Positions 49,715 to 60,021 of a stretch of DNA of 64,000 nt are shown piece after piece. How positions within the stretch are numbered: the first letter of the stretch is position 1; each line of letters starts with the position of its first letter. Origin of the DNA: Foetidibacter luteolus (GTDB taxonomy: Bacteria > Bacteroidota > Bacteroidia > Chitinophagales > Chitinophagaceae); NCBI RefSeq assembly GCF_009650435.1, contig NZ_VVIP01000080.1:1-64000 (forward strand), in the 5' to 3' direction. Made by a program: the position numbers and the translations under genes. The notes under the pieces are model-generated. The model had not been told where the DNA came from. It made no database searches and was given only the letters and a program-made list of their open reading frames with translations.

Positions 49715-51580
49715 ATGCTTAAGAAAACATGTATGGCCCTCTTGGCGGTTTTTGCTTTACTGTGCCAGGTACAAGCCCGTACAGCAAACAAACAGAAACC
49801 TTACAGGTTTACTATTAACTTAACCAACGTAAAGGATGACAAAGTTTTTGTGGAACTGCTTACGCCATCAATTACCACAGCCAACATTACTTACCACCTG
49901 CCTAAAATAATACCCGGCACTTACTCTGAAGACGACTATGGCCGTTACATTGAACAGTTTAAGGCTTTTGATAAAAAAGGCAAGGAACTGGCCGTGAACA
50001 AAAGCGATGTTAATAGCTGGACGATAAGCAACGCTAACCAACTGTATAAACTTAGCTATTTTGTAAACGACTCTTTTGATGACAGCGTTACCAAACAGGT
50101 GATTTTTGAACCGGCGGGCAGCAACATTCAGAAAGACACCAACTATGTAATAAACAACCATTGCTTTTTGGGTTATTTTGACGATATGAAACAGGTGCCT
50201 TATGAAGTAACTGTTTTGCACCCCGCCAACATATATGGCAGCACGGCGCTTACCGATGTTGACAACAGCCCTGTGAGCGACAGGTTTGTTACCGAAACTT
50301 ATAACAGGATTGTTGACAACCCGGTGATGTACAGCATACCGGACACCACTGTTATTAAAGTGGCTAATACGGATGTACTGATATCGGTGTACTCGCCGAA
50401 TAAAAAACTGAATTCTAAATTTCTTGCACAAAAGCTGGACACGCTGCTACAGGCACAGGGTAAATATTTTGGAGGCAAACTTCCGGTTGACAAATATGCC
50501 TTTATTATGTACTTTGACGATAAACCGGGTTACTCCGGCGGCCAGGGTGCACTGGAACACTCCTACTCTTCTCTTTACTATTTTGTTGAAGCCGAGCCAG
50601 AAAAAGTACTGCCATTTTTTAAAGACGCTTCGGCCCATGAATTTTTTCATATCATAACACCTTTGACCATACACTCTGACGAGATTCAATACTTTGATTT
50701 TAATGCACCCAAAATGAGTGAGCACCTGTGGTTTTATGAGGGCTCTACAGAATACCATGCCCAAATGGTGCAGGGTAAGTATGGCATTTTTTCGCATGAA
50801 GACCTGCTGAACTCATTCAGCAAAAAAATAACCAATTCCCGCAAGGCTTATAACGATACACTGCCTTTTACAGTTATGAGCAGCGAGGTACTGGGCAAAC
50901 ACAAGCGGCAGTTTGGCAACGTATACCAAAAAGGGGCACTGATTAACCTTTGCCTGGATATTAAACTGCTGCAATTGTCGCAAGGCAAGTACGGCATTAT
51001 GAACCTTGTGCGAGACCTGTCCGGCAAATACGGCATTAACAAGGGCTTTAAAGACAGTGCTTTTTTCGATGATATTGAAAAGTTTACTTATCCTGAAATA
51101 AGGCAGTTCCTGGATACCTATGTGGCCGGCAATAGGCCTTTGCCGCTACAGGAGGTGCTGCAACTGGTTGGTGTAGATTACAAAGCTGAAATGGAAACCA
51201 AAGACAGCGCCTTTAGCATGGGCAATGTGGGTATGGGCTTTAACCCTGCTACGGCCAGGCTGAAGATACAGGACACTACCGGGATGAATATTGTGGGCAG
51301 AACGCTTGGCTACCACCCAAATGATGAAATTGTTGCACTGAATGGTAAAGAGGCTGGATTTTCGACCTTTGGCAACACAGTGCAGCAACTATACGCCACA
51401 GCCAAAGCCGGTGATGAACTGGCTATTACCGTTGTCCGCAAGAATGGCGATAAAGAAGAACAGGTTATACTTAAAGCGCCAATGACCAAAGTGCCTGTAA
51501 TTAAGCAAAATGTATTAACGTTTACGCCGAACCCTACCGCCGAACAGTTACTGGTTAGGAACGCCTGGCTAAAAATGTAG
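49715..51580 (+). CDS. M61-family metallopeptidase with PDZ domain
   Basis: 621 aa. Signal peptide to about residue 21 (CQVQA). The catalytic zinc motif HEFFH (His308, Glu309, His312) is followed by Glu342 in WFYEGSTEYHA as the third ligand, the M61 (glycyl aminopeptidase) pattern. An N-terminal beta-domain (about 30-230) precedes the catalytic part. The C-terminal part contains a PDZ-like domain (about 510-600; GRTLGYHPNDEIVALNGKEA). It is periplasmic or outer-membrane associated and probably trims peptides. A terminator follows at 51598. Confidence 0.92.
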   Translation: MLKKTCMALLAVFALLCQVQARTANKQKPYRFTINLTNVKDDKVFVELLTPSITTANITYHLPKIIPGTYSEDDYGRYIEQFKAFDKKGKELAVNKSDVNSWTISNANQLYKLSYFVNDSFDDSVTKQVIFEPAGSNIQKDTNYVINNHCFLGYFDDMKQVPYEVTVLHPANIYGSTALTDVDNSPVSDRFVTETYNRIVDNPVMYSIPDTTVIKVANTDVLISVYSPNKKLNSKFLAQKLDTLLQAQGKYFGGKLPVDKYAFIMYFDDKPGYSGGQGALEHSYSSLYYFVEAEPEKVLPFFKDASAHEFFHIITPLTIHSDEIQYFDFNAPKMSEHLWFYEGSTEYHAQMVQGKYGIFSHEDLLNSFSKKITNSRKAYNDTLPFTVMSSEVLGKHKRQFGNVYQKGALINLCLDIKLLQLSQGKYGIMNLVRDLSGKYGINKGFKDSAFFDDIEKFTYPEIRQFLDTYVAGNRPLPLQEVLQLVGVDYKAEMETKDSAFSMGNVGMGFNPATARLKIQDTTGMNIVGRTLGYHPNDEIVALNGKEAGFSTFGNTVQQLYATAKAGDELAITVVRKNGDKEEQVILKAPMTKVPVIKQNVLTFTPNPTAEQLLVRNAWLKM

Positions 51581-51597
51581 GTTTTTGTTTAAGGATT

Positions 51598-51636
51598 AAA
51601 AAGCTGTGTTTGGCTGCGGCCTCCACGGCTTTTTTG
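51598..51636 (+). terminator. Intrinsic terminator behind the M61 peptidase gene
   Basis: AAAAAGCTGTG pairs with CACGGCTTTTTT (one G-T pair) and ends in a T run, 18 bp after the stop. Confidence 0.7.
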
Positions 51637-51754
51637 TTTTGGTTACGTCTGTTGCACGATTTCCACACAAATACAACCGAAAGTCTGTTGTTATTACCGG
51701 TACGGGGTTTGGCATTTTTTTGGGATGATTTTGATATACCTAACAGTATATTTT

Positions 51755-51901
51755 ATGAAGACAATTGTGAAAAAACTGGGCGACACTTACGATACCCACC
51801 AGGAGAACTTTAGTAAGAAAAGGGCTATAACAGTTGGCATTTTATTACTGGGTTTTGTATTTACCACCTTTTACCTGATGGTGAGGTGCCTTGACCAATA
51901 A
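51755..51901 (+). CDS. Small single-pass membrane protein (48 aa)
   Basis: The ATG at 51755 opens a 48-codon frame. A charged N terminus (MKTIVKKLGDTYDTHQENFS) is followed by KKRAITVGILLLGFVFTTFY and LMVRCLDQ, which is one membrane helix. It has no known family but good codon pattern and follows a terminator, so it would have its own promoter or low read-through. It is too short for standard ORF lists. The coding call is tentative. Confidence 0.5.
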   Translation: MKTIVKKLGDTYDTHQENFSKKRAITVGILLLGFVFTTFYLMVRCLDQ

Positions 51902-51991
51902 GGGTTACCTTAAAATCTCTTAAGATTTGCAGCCACTCATTTTTTTATGCCTTAATATCTGCAAATTTGCCTGCTTATAATTAATGGCTAT

Positions 51992-52930
51992 ATGAAGAAA
52001 TGGATTGCAGGAATATTGGGGGTGGGGGTGATTGCGGTAGTGGTGTGTGTGTACGTTTTTATTCCGTCAGAAATTTTAGTTGTTGAAGCACGCAACATTA
52101 AATGCAGTGCCCCGGCAGTATTCAGGCATATTAGCGAAACCAAAGTATGGCAAGAATGGTTGCCAGGTTCTTCACTAGTGTATAACAATTGTATAACCCA
52201 TGGGAATTATACCTACAATGTTTCGGGAAAACTCTACAATGCTGCCCCGGTAATTATTAGTACAGGATCCGTGAAATATTCATCGTCTATTAACATTCTT
52301 CCATTACCTGACCATACTATTAAACTTCAATGGAAGTGCTCGGTAAAAGGTAGCAATAACCCTTTTAAAAGATGGTCTCAATTTAACGAAGCAAAAAAGT
52401 TGAAGAAAGAGTTTAGTAAAGTGTTTCTGAGTTTGCAAGTATTTACGGAGAATACAAAAAACGTTTATGGTTATACGATCGAATACACTACCCTGAAAGA
52501 TTCAACCCTTGCAGCAACAAAAAAGATAACAACTAATTATCCTGATACAAAAACTATCTATGGAATGATAAGCCTTTTAGAAACCTATGCTAAAGCGAAT
52601 GATGCACAGATTACCAATCATCCTATGATGAATGTAAGAAGCAGCAAACAAGGATATGAAACAATTGTTGCTATCCCATTAAACAAAGAATTGCCAGGTA
52701 ATGCTACAATATTTCCAAGTAGATTGGCAAACATAAAGGACAAGACACTTATTCTTGAGGTAAAAGGTGGTCAGAACGAAATTCAGAAAGCTTATAAACA
52801 ATTGAGCATTTTTATGCAGGACTACCAATTAACCCAGCCTGTTATACCGTTTGAATCACTTGAAACAAACAGGAGCCTGCAACCTGATTCTTCAAAATGG
52901 ATCACCCGCATTTATGCGCCGATTGTATAA
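51992..52930 (+). CDS. SRPBCC/GyrI-like effector-binding domain protein
   Basis: 312 aa. An N-terminal membrane helix (about 5-26) anchors the protein. The first soluble part (about 33-160) looks like an SRPBCC (START-like) domain, with the usual ARNIKCSAPAVFRHISETKVWQEW start. The second part (about 165-310) resembles a GyrI-like effector-binding domain. The combination is common in Bacteroidota as proteins that bind small hydrophobic ligands. No ligand is known. It is read toward the convergent FG-GAP gene. Confidence 0.7.
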   Translation: MKKWIAGILGVGVIAVVVCVYVFIPSEILVVEARNIKCSAPAVFRHISETKVWQEWLPGSSLVYNNCITHGNYTYNVSGKLYNAAPVIISTGSVKYSSSINILPLPDHTIKLQWKCSVKGSNNPFKRWSQFNEAKKLKKEFSKVFLSLQVFTENTKNVYGYTIEYTTLKDSTLAATKKITTNYPDTKTIYGMISLLETYAKANDAQITNHPMMNVRSSKQGYETIVAIPLNKELPGNATIFPSRLANIKDKTLILEVKGGQNEIQKAYKQLSIFMQDYQLTQPVIPFESLETNRSLQPDSSKWITRIYAPIV

Positions 52931-52950
52931 TGGAGATACTATGCCAATGG

Positions 52951-55900
52951 CTATTTTTTACCTTTATCGTGCAACTGAATTACCATTGCACTATCATTAT
53001 TCCTTGCAATAATAAAAGATTGTTTACCAGCGATATCAATTGTCCGAATATGCCTTGACTGGCCTTTTATTACAAGACCATTAAGTGATTCCGCATCAAA
53101 TCTTCCACCACCTTTGTTCACAAGTATAGTTCCAAAGTCAGCATCGTACCTGCCCATTTGTATGTTATTTTCATAAAAGTTCCCAACAAGAAATACATCC
53201 GGAAGTGAGTCACCATTCGCGTTTACGATAGCAGCATCCCTGAATGGTGAAAGCTGGGCCTGCCAAGGCATAGGAACGGCCGAAAATTTGAGATTTCCGT
53301 GGTTAATAAATACGGTGTTGGAAAAGTAATCTGCGGAAAAAACAGATGCGGCCTTTAATTTTTCTTCAGGAAAAATGTCGTAAAGAGTTGCTTTTGCAAA
53401 ATCCTCAGCATATAAAAACTTTTTCTTTAGCCCAGGCATTCTTTTTTGCAACTCGTCCTTATTGGCAAATGGAATTTCCCGGTCATTAAGATAATAAGTA
53501 AGTACCTGTTCCTTTATACCATTGTTGTCAAAATCATTGTAATACATCCTCAAAGGCTTTTCAGGAGAAACCTTGAAACGGTTATTCAGGCCAAGGTTAC
53601 CAGCAATAAGGTCAACATCTCCGTCATTATCAATATCATAAGGTAGAACAAAATTCCACCACCCTTTTTTATCTGTAAGATACTGTTTAACAAACTGTCC
53701 CCCATGATTCACAAAAGCACAAATACCATCCCATTCAAGTGCCAGTAAGAGGTCTTTATCACCATCCCTATCAATATCGTACCAAAGGCTGTTGCTTACA
53801 AATCCTGGTTTTTGCAAATCTTTAGAATACTGTGCAGTAACATCTTTAAACTTCCCTGTGCCATCGTTTTGCAATAAGTACGAACGTGGCATGGCCCCAT
53901 AGTTGAAAGGTACGGCCCTAGAACCTATAAATAAGTCTATGTATCCATCGCCATTGAAGTCGTACGGAGATACACTTGCCGCCGTAAGAAAAATATTATC
54001 AAACGCATTAGGAAGACGTGTAAGCAGGCCGTTGGCATTATTCAGGTAAACACGAGGCTGCATGTTGATATCCCGACCGTAATACTCATTACCGCCACTT
54101 GCTACAATCAAGTCCGTAAAACCGTCATTATTTACATCTGCCCAGGCAGCATCTACATCTTCATACAAACTGTCTTTATCCAAATCAGGTTGTGAAGATT
54201 TTTGAAACTGCCCGCTAACAGTTTGCATGAATACAGCCGGTTTTAATCTTTTGGCTGCACCAAAAAACACGTCTTCCCTACCATCCCCATTCATGTCTCC
54301 GGTAGCAACTGCAGGCCCCTCCCTGGACACCATATGAGGAATAAGAGGTTCCCTATCAAACTCTACAAAAGGATTTTCTTCATGCCTATACAGCAAGTTT
54401 ACCTGGTTGGTAACATCTACGACTGGTTTTAACCCTGTTTTAATTTTTTTTGTAACAACGGAATAATCAAATGCAGGAAAGCCAGCCTTGTATGCCATTT
54501 TCGTTATCGAACCAGTATCTTTTTGCCAGTTAATATGTTCATAAGTATTATCAGGCCAAACCAAAAGCATCGAATCAACTTTGGTATTACCTAATCCGAT
54601 ATGCAGAGGGGTTTCCATACTGGACAAGAAACCATGAACCGGAAATTTTTCATATGTGCGTATTGTACTATCGGCAGCAAACACAATTACTTTCGCCCCA
54701 ATAGCATTAATATTGGAAGTATCCCCTTGCAGCTTTACCTCTATAAAAGAATAATCTTTTTTTACAGCGGACTTATTTTCGTAGAGTACGGCCGGATCAT
54801 CTATATTATTTGTAACTATATCAAGGTCTCCATCATTATCAAAATCCGCATATACAGCTCCATTAGAATAGGTAGGTTGTATGCCGCTAATCTTTTTATC
54901 TGCATCATTAAAAATCATGTTCCCGCTATTTTTAAAAAACTGGTCGGGAATTTTTATTTGTGGAAACTTATCAATCAAAGCCATGTCCTTCTTATCCAGG
55001 TTATTAGCTTTGATTTTATCCTGCATTTCATTGCTGGAAATATAGTTAATATAATCAATGTCATTTAATCGCTTGGGAATACCATTAGAAATGAACAGGT
55101 CTTTTAGTCCATCGTTATCAAAATCAAACCAAAGGGCGGCCCAACTCCAGTCTGTTGCTGATATACCCGAATACAAACCTGTTTCACTAAACATTCCATT
55201 CCTCCGGTTTAGCTGCAGATTATTCTTTGTGTATTGAAAACCGTATCCATTCTGAATTTTATAATAGTAAATATCATACTGGTCATCACCCTCAGATCTT
55301 TTCAAAATGTAAGGGTCACGGGGTAGCATATCCATGGTAATCACTTCAGGAAATGCGTCATTATTTACATCGGCAATATCCACGCCCATAGAGTACATGC
55401 TTGTATGCATGGTAAGGGTATTGAGCTCTTCCTTAAAAGTTCCGTTGCGTTGGTTAATGTAGAGGTAATCGTTCTCATGGAAATCGTTGCCAATATATAT
55501 GTCCGGATAACCATCAAGATTTATGTCAGAAACAGCAATACCCAATCCATAGCCAATCACAGAGCTGTTAATACCTGTTTGAACGGTTGCATCAGTAAAC
55601 TTGCCATTATCATTTCTATATATACGATCTCCGGATAACGGGTTGGTTTTTTTAATTAATGTCTGCCGCGGACCGAAAGTTCCGTTTTGATGTATGGAAT
55701 GATTCAGTAAGTACATATCCAGGTCCCCATCCATATCGTAATCAAAAAAAGCTGCCTGGGTACTAAACCCTGAAAAATCAAGGCCATACGCTTTTGCAGA
55801 ATCCTGATAGTAAGGAATGCCATCTTTACCGATCCCTTTACAGATTAAAAACTGGTTATTACTTTTTAAAACTTCATAGTTACCAACCCGGCAAATGTAT

Positions 55901-56301
55901 ATGTCCAGAAGACCATCATTATTAATATCCACGACTGAAACGCCCGTGCTCCATCCCCCATCATTAGGAATTTTAGCCTGCTTTGTTACATCCTTAAAAT
56001 GCAACTCCCCGGTATTCAAAAACAATTTGTTCTCTTGTTGGCTTGAAGCAAAAAACAAATCAATCAAGCCGTCATTGTTAAAGTCTCCTGCAGCTACCCC
56101 AGCCCCGTTGTAGAAGTACATGTAGTGAAAAACGTTAAAACTATCAGTAGGAGATAACTTATTGGTGAAGTTTAAGCCACTTTGTTCACTATTTACTACC
56201 TGAAACAATGGAGGCCCCTGCACATCAGATTTGCATCCAACCAGGAGCCATCCAAGGAGCAAATAAGTTATACATATCCTTTGGCTTTTAACATGCCTCA
56301 T
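52951..56301 (-). CDS. FG-GAP/VCBS repeat lipoprotein with ASPIC/UnbV domain (second paralogue)
   Basis: About 1,116 aa from MRHVKSQRI (56301), which gives a lipoprotein signal with LLVGCKSD. There are many FG-GAP/VCBS repeats with Ca-binding D-x-N/D-x-D-G loops (DFNNDGLIDLFFAS, DINLDGYPDIYIGN). A UnbV/ASPIC module is present about residue 575-640 (IGLGNTKVDSMLLVWPDNTY). Such proteins fold as beta-propellers on the cell surface. The gene lies 55 bp behind its close paralogue, which shares the same order of parts, so the pair arose by duplication. It is the last gene of the susC-susD locus. Confidence 0.9.
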   Translation of the reverse strand: MRHVKSQRICITYLLLGWLLVGCKSDVQGPPLFQVVNSEQSGLNFTNKLSPTDSFNVFHYMYFYNGAGVAAGDFNNDGLIDLFFASSQQENKLFLNTGELHFKDVTKQAKIPNDGGWSTGVSVVDINNDGLLDIYICRVGNYEVLKSNNQFLICKGIGKDGIPYYQDSAKAYGLDFSGFSTQAAFFDYDMDGDLDMYLLNHSIHQNGTFGPRQTLIKKTNPLSGDRIYRNDNGKFTDATVQTGINSSVIGYGLGIAVSDINLDGYPDIYIGNDFHENDYLYINQRNGTFKEELNTLTMHTSMYSMGVDIADVNNDAFPEVITMDMLPRDPYILKRSEGDDQYDIYYYKIQNGYGFQYTKNNLQLNRRNGMFSETGLYSGISATDWSWAALWFDFDNDGLKDLFISNGIPKRLNDIDYINYISSNEMQDKIKANNLDKKDMALIDKFPQIKIPDQFFKNSGNMIFNDADKKISGIQPTYSNGAVYADFDNDGDLDIVTNNIDDPAVLYENKSAVKKDYSFIEVKLQGDTSNINAIGAKVIVFAADSTIRTYEKFPVHGFLSSMETPLHIGLGNTKVDSMLLVWPDNTYEHINWQKDTGSITKMAYKAGFPAFDYSVVTKKIKTGLKPVVDVTNQVNLLYRHEENPFVEFDREPLIPHMVSREGPAVATGDMNGDGREDVFFGAAKRLKPAVFMQTVSGQFQKSSQPDLDKDSLYEDVDAAWADVNNDGFTDLIVASGGNEYYGRDINMQPRVYLNNANGLLTRLPNAFDNIFLTAASVSPYDFNGDGYIDLFIGSRAVPFNYGAMPRSYLLQNDGTGKFKDVTAQYSKDLQKPGFVSNSLWYDIDRDGDKDLLLALEWDGICAFVNHGGQFVKQYLTDKKGWWNFVLPYDIDNDGDVDLIAGNLGLNNRFKVSPEKPLRMYYNDFDNNGIKEQVLTYYLNDREIPFANKDELQKRMPGLKKKFLYAEDFAKATLYDIFPEEKLKAASVFSADYFSNTVFINHGNLKFSAVPMPWQAQLSPFRDAAIVNANGDSLPDVFLVGNFYENNIQMGRYDADFGTILVNKGGGRFDAESLNGLVIKGQSRHIRTIDIAGKQSFIIARNNDSAMVIQLHDKGKK

Positions 56302-56355
56302 GTTGCATCCGGAAACAGCAGCTACGATTGAAACAATACCGCTCATAACTGCAAA

Positions 56356-59300
56356 TTATTTATTTGTTTTTTGTACAAAAGAACTCAACTGGAAAAAAAC
56401 CGGATAATCATTGTTGCGGAGAAACAGCAGGTAATTTTTGTTCTTCGTTTTTATTTCGGCTATATCCCTTACTTCCCCGCTAATTTGAAGACCGGACTTT
56501 GCAAAATCCTGGTAATAAAAATTACCTTTTCCATCATTCAAAAAAACCTGGCCATATCCCGCATCAACCCTGCAAAACTGTGGTAAGAACCCAAAATCGT
56601 TACCTGCAAGGATTATATCAACGAAGCCATCCTCATTTAAATCTTTACAAACAACAGCGTTAATTGAAGAAAGCTGGGCCATATCGGGCAGTCTCTTTAC
56701 AGTAAATTCTCCCTTTCCATTATTAATAGCAATACATGAGCTTGAATAATTCCATTTTTTCACTATGCTTTTATCCACATGCTCTTTTGGAAACAAGTCC
56801 CCAATTGCTTTTTTGGCGAATTCCGCATTTCTCAGGTTTTCTTTTTTCAAAGACGGTAACTGTTCGGTAAGTTCCCGTTTTAAAAACACCGATACATCTT
56901 TTCCCTTTAGTGTTTGAGTCAACACAAGATCTTTGGTGCCATTATTATCAAAATCATTAATCCATAGTTTAACAGGTGTGGTCTCACCTGCATGCAAGTA
57001 AAAATTTTCACCAATATTTCCAAGCACCAAATCCAGGTCTCCGTCGCCATCAAAATCTGCAGTTTTTAACACACTCCACCAGCCAAACATATTACTAAGT
57101 GTAGACGCCACCTGCTTAAACTGCCCGTTTTTATAAGTATAAATCTTAGGGGGCATCCAGTCTCCAACCACCAATAAATCCAACTGCCCATCGCCGGTTA
57201 TATCAGCCCATTCTGCATCTCTAACCATACCTACATAATCTATACCATCCAAAAGTTTAGACGGCATATCACTAAAGTGGCCAAAGCCGTCGTTTATATA
57301 TATATGGCTTTTAGGATTAATACCATACTGCTGGGGAACATTTCTTGCACCCACAAATAAATCAAGGTCGCCATCGTTATCAAAGTCCCAAGCCTTTATT
57401 ACGGCGACATTGTCATTATTTTGCGGAAAAGCTTTCGTATCCAGGTCAAAATTTCCCTTACCATCATTTTTATATAACCTGTGTTGCAATTGCATGCTGC
57501 CGATAGCTACATTGTTACCGCCAGATCCAATTAAAAGATCCTTATCCCCGTCTTTATCCGCATCAAAAAACAAAAGAGCTACATCTTCAAAAGAAGCAAA
57601 CCTGTCAAAAACCGACTGGCTATTTTTCAAAAATTCCCCTTGTGCAGTTTGTAGGTACAGCACCCCTCCAAACCCTGCAGCCCCGCCAATGTAAATGTCA
57701 TCAAGGCTATCTCCGTTTACATCACCCACCGCAGCATGAGGGCCTTCACGAGAAAGCAATTTTGGCAAATTACGCTCATAGTAAAAATCAACATATTCAT
57801 CCTCCTCATGCTTGCCAAAAGGAGAAGCAATTTCTTCCAGCATAGCATTACCTGAAACATAATTGTTCTTTGGAAGAATGGCGGCGCCATTCGCCCCCTG
57901 GCTTATAACGTGTAGTGTATCGGTCTGCGGTTTAAGATATACGGTTCTATTTCTATCTGGCCAAATAATTACCATTGAATCTATTCCAGTCAAGCTGCCC
58001 AAGCCTATTACAGACTGATAATCCATAGACGATTCAAAACCCCGCGCCGGCACAATCTCCCTGTTGATTATGTTATCCTTTGCATACAACATAATCTTAC
58101 TGCCGATTGCATAGGTATTTTTATCCTTGCCTTTTAAATGTAAACTAATGTAATGGTTGCTATTTATCTCCCTGCTGTTATTTTTGTAGATAAATGCCGG
58201 CTCGTTTACATTATTAGTTATTAAGTCAAGGTCCCCATCATTATCAAGGTCTCCATATGCGGCGCCGCTACTGAATGAAGGCTGGATTAATCCCATTTCA
58301 ATGCCCGCATCGTCAAATTTCAGCTTTCCTGTATTTCTGAAAAACTTGTTTAATACAGGTGTACTCGGCATCCTTTTCACAATTGAGTCAACCTCATCCT
58401 TCTTCCCGGTAAATGCCATACGCTGAATAACATTGTTCGCGAAAAAATCCATAAAGTCCAGGTCTGTAACATCATGGTAAATTCCATTACAAACAAAAAT
58501 ATCATTAAGCCCGTCATTATCTCCATCAAACATTAACCCTCCCCAACTCCAGTCAGACGCTACAACGCCGCTATAATGCGCTACTTCCATGAATTTGTTA
58601 TATCGAGTATTTAACTGGAGGGTGTTTTGCATATACTGGTGATAAAAGCCAGATTTTTCCTTTAAATTGTTTACATCATAATTATCGAAAGTTGAAGTGG
58701 TTTTTAATCTGTAATCATCATCTGGCAGCATGTCCGTAGTAAAAATATCAGGGTAGCCATCATTATTAACATCGCCAATATCCGCCCCCATCGAGGAAAG
58801 ACTTGTATGCTGCACCCAGCTTTCCAGCTCATCTTTAAATGTTCCATCACCTTGGTTAATGTACAGATAATCCCGTTCGAAAAAATCGTTAGAGACATAG
58901 ATGTCAGGATAGGCATCGCCATTAACATCTGCCACTGTAGCGCCAAGTCCCAAACTAATCAATGTTCCATGAATACCCGCCTGTAGCGTTATTTCGTTAA
59001 ATTTCCCATCATCGTTCCTGAACAAGTGATCTCCGCCTCCCTTCAAAAACTGTGGCACTGGCCATTGCTCTGCCGGTAAGCTGCGCATATTGGCATAATT
59101 AAGCGTATTAACAGGTATTGGTGTATTATTTATCAGAAAACAATCAAGGTCTCCATCCAGGTCATAATCAAAAAAAGTGGCATGCGTGCTGTAACCTGAA
59201 TCCGCAAGACCATACTTTTCAGCCTCCTCACTAAACCCAAGATTATGGTTGTTTATATAAAGTTGGTTCTTCCTTAAAGCAGCATTGTTCAAATTTCCTG

Positions 59301-59691
59301 AGTTGCACACATAAATATCCAGCCAGCCATCATTATTTATATCCACCATCACAACACCGGTGCTCCATTCCTTTTTATCTTTAAAACCAGCTTTTACAGA
59401 TATGTCTTCAAATTTTAAATCACCTTTATTCAAAAACAGCTTGTTGCTTCCTGTGTTGGCGGTAAAAAAAACATCGGCAAGCCCATCATTATTAATATCC
59501 CCTATCCCAACACCTGCACCATTGTAAAAATTACGGTCATTAAAAACATTTATATCCTTTGATTCAACAATGTTATTAGCAAAAACTATCCCTGTATCAT
59601 CAAGTTTTTCAAATACAGTTTTCTGTTTCGTATTGCACGATAAGGCTAAAGCAATTAATAACAAACCAGGGAATAATTTTTTTATCCGCAT
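56356..59691 (-). CDS. FG-GAP/VCBS repeat lipoprotein with ASPIC/UnbV domain (first paralogue)
   Basis: About 1,111 aa from MRIKKLFPG (59691), with lipobox ALALSC (Cys19). The frame is open 28 codons further, but they lack a signal. Repeats of the type DINNDGLADVFFTAN and DVNGDAYPDIYVSNDF recur across the whole length. The UnbV/ASPIC domain lies at about 560-640 (MDYQSVIGLGSLTGIDSMVIIWPDR). It follows susD after a spacer with a terminator and a family-B repeat. This set (SusC, SusD, two UnbV proteins) is common in Bacteroidota and points to uptake of a polymer or its fragments. Confidence 0.9.
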   Translation of the reverse strand: MRIKKLFPGLLLIALALSCNTKQKTVFEKLDDTGIVFANNIVESKDINVFNDRNFYNGAGVGIGDINNDGLADVFFTANTGSNKLFLNKGDLKFEDISVKAGFKDKKEWSTGVVMVDINNDGWLDIYVCNSGNLNNAALRKNQLYINNHNLGFSEEAEKYGLADSGYSTHATFFDYDLDGDLDCFLINNTPIPVNTLNYANMRSLPAEQWPVPQFLKGGGDHLFRNDDGKFNEITLQAGIHGTLISLGLGATVADVNGDAYPDIYVSNDFFERDYLYINQGDGTFKDELESWVQHTSLSSMGADIGDVNNDGYPDIFTTDMLPDDDYRLKTTSTFDNYDVNNLKEKSGFYHQYMQNTLQLNTRYNKFMEVAHYSGVVASDWSWGGLMFDGDNDGLNDIFVCNGIYHDVTDLDFMDFFANNVIQRMAFTGKKDEVDSIVKRMPSTPVLNKFFRNTGKLKFDDAGIEMGLIQPSFSSGAAYGDLDNDGDLDLITNNVNEPAFIYKNNSREINSNHYISLHLKGKDKNTYAIGSKIMLYAKDNIINREIVPARGFESSMDYQSVIGLGSLTGIDSMVIIWPDRNRTVYLKPQTDTLHVISQGANGAAILPKNNYVSGNAMLEEIASPFGKHEEDEYVDFYYERNLPKLLSREGPHAAVGDVNGDSLDDIYIGGAAGFGGVLYLQTAQGEFLKNSQSVFDRFASFEDVALLFFDADKDGDKDLLIGSGGNNVAIGSMQLQHRLYKNDGKGNFDLDTKAFPQNNDNVAVIKAWDFDNDGDLDLFVGARNVPQQYGINPKSHIYINDGFGHFSDMPSKLLDGIDYVGMVRDAEWADITGDGQLDLLVVGDWMPPKIYTYKNGQFKQVASTLSNMFGWWSVLKTADFDGDGDLDLVLGNIGENFYLHAGETTPVKLWINDFDNNGTKDLVLTQTLKGKDVSVFLKRELTEQLPSLKKENLRNAEFAKKAIGDLFPKEHVDKSIVKKWNYSSSCIAINNGKGEFTVKRLPDMAQLSSINAVVCKDLNEDGFVDIILAGNDFGFLPQFCRVDAGYGQVFLNDGKGNFYYQDFAKSGLQISGEVRDIAEIKTKNKNYLLFLRNNDYPVFFQLSSFVQKTNK

Positions 59692-59883
59692 ATTTTGATA
59701 ATGGCAAAAATCTTTTGAGAGATGATCAATCTTTTCTTCACGCAATATTAAGGAGCAGTGGTTAAATAAATTCATATGAGCCGTTAATACATTTTGTATC
59801 CATACAACAATTTACAAATAGGTTGATTGAGATTTTTTAAGCCCAGGAACTTTTGGTACCCAGCAGATGACCCTATGCGAAAC

Positions 59884-59918
59884 TGCCGTTGCGTCGCACT
59901 CTTGTACGCCTTTTTTTC
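59884..59918 (+). repeat. Dispersed repeat, family B (copy 5)
   Basis: GTTGCGTCGCACTCTTGTAC, then GCCTTTTT: a short copy between the terminator and the first UnbV gene. Confidence 0.7.
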
Positions 59919-59970
59919 TATTCGCCTATTTACCACATTATCGTAAAAAATACTTGCCCTATGATTACAA

Positions 59971-60003
59971 ACAAAAAGGCCGGATTTTACTCGGCCTTTT
60001 TGT
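59971..60003. terminator. Intrinsic terminator behind susD (bidirectional shape)
   Basis: AAAAAGGCCG-loop-CGGCCTTTTT, a 10-bp perfect stem with a 9-base loop and A/T tails on both sides. It lies 19 bp past the susD stop and would reduce transcription into the UnbV genes. Confidence 0.75.
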
Positions 60004-60021
60004 TGTTTAAAACGGTTATTA

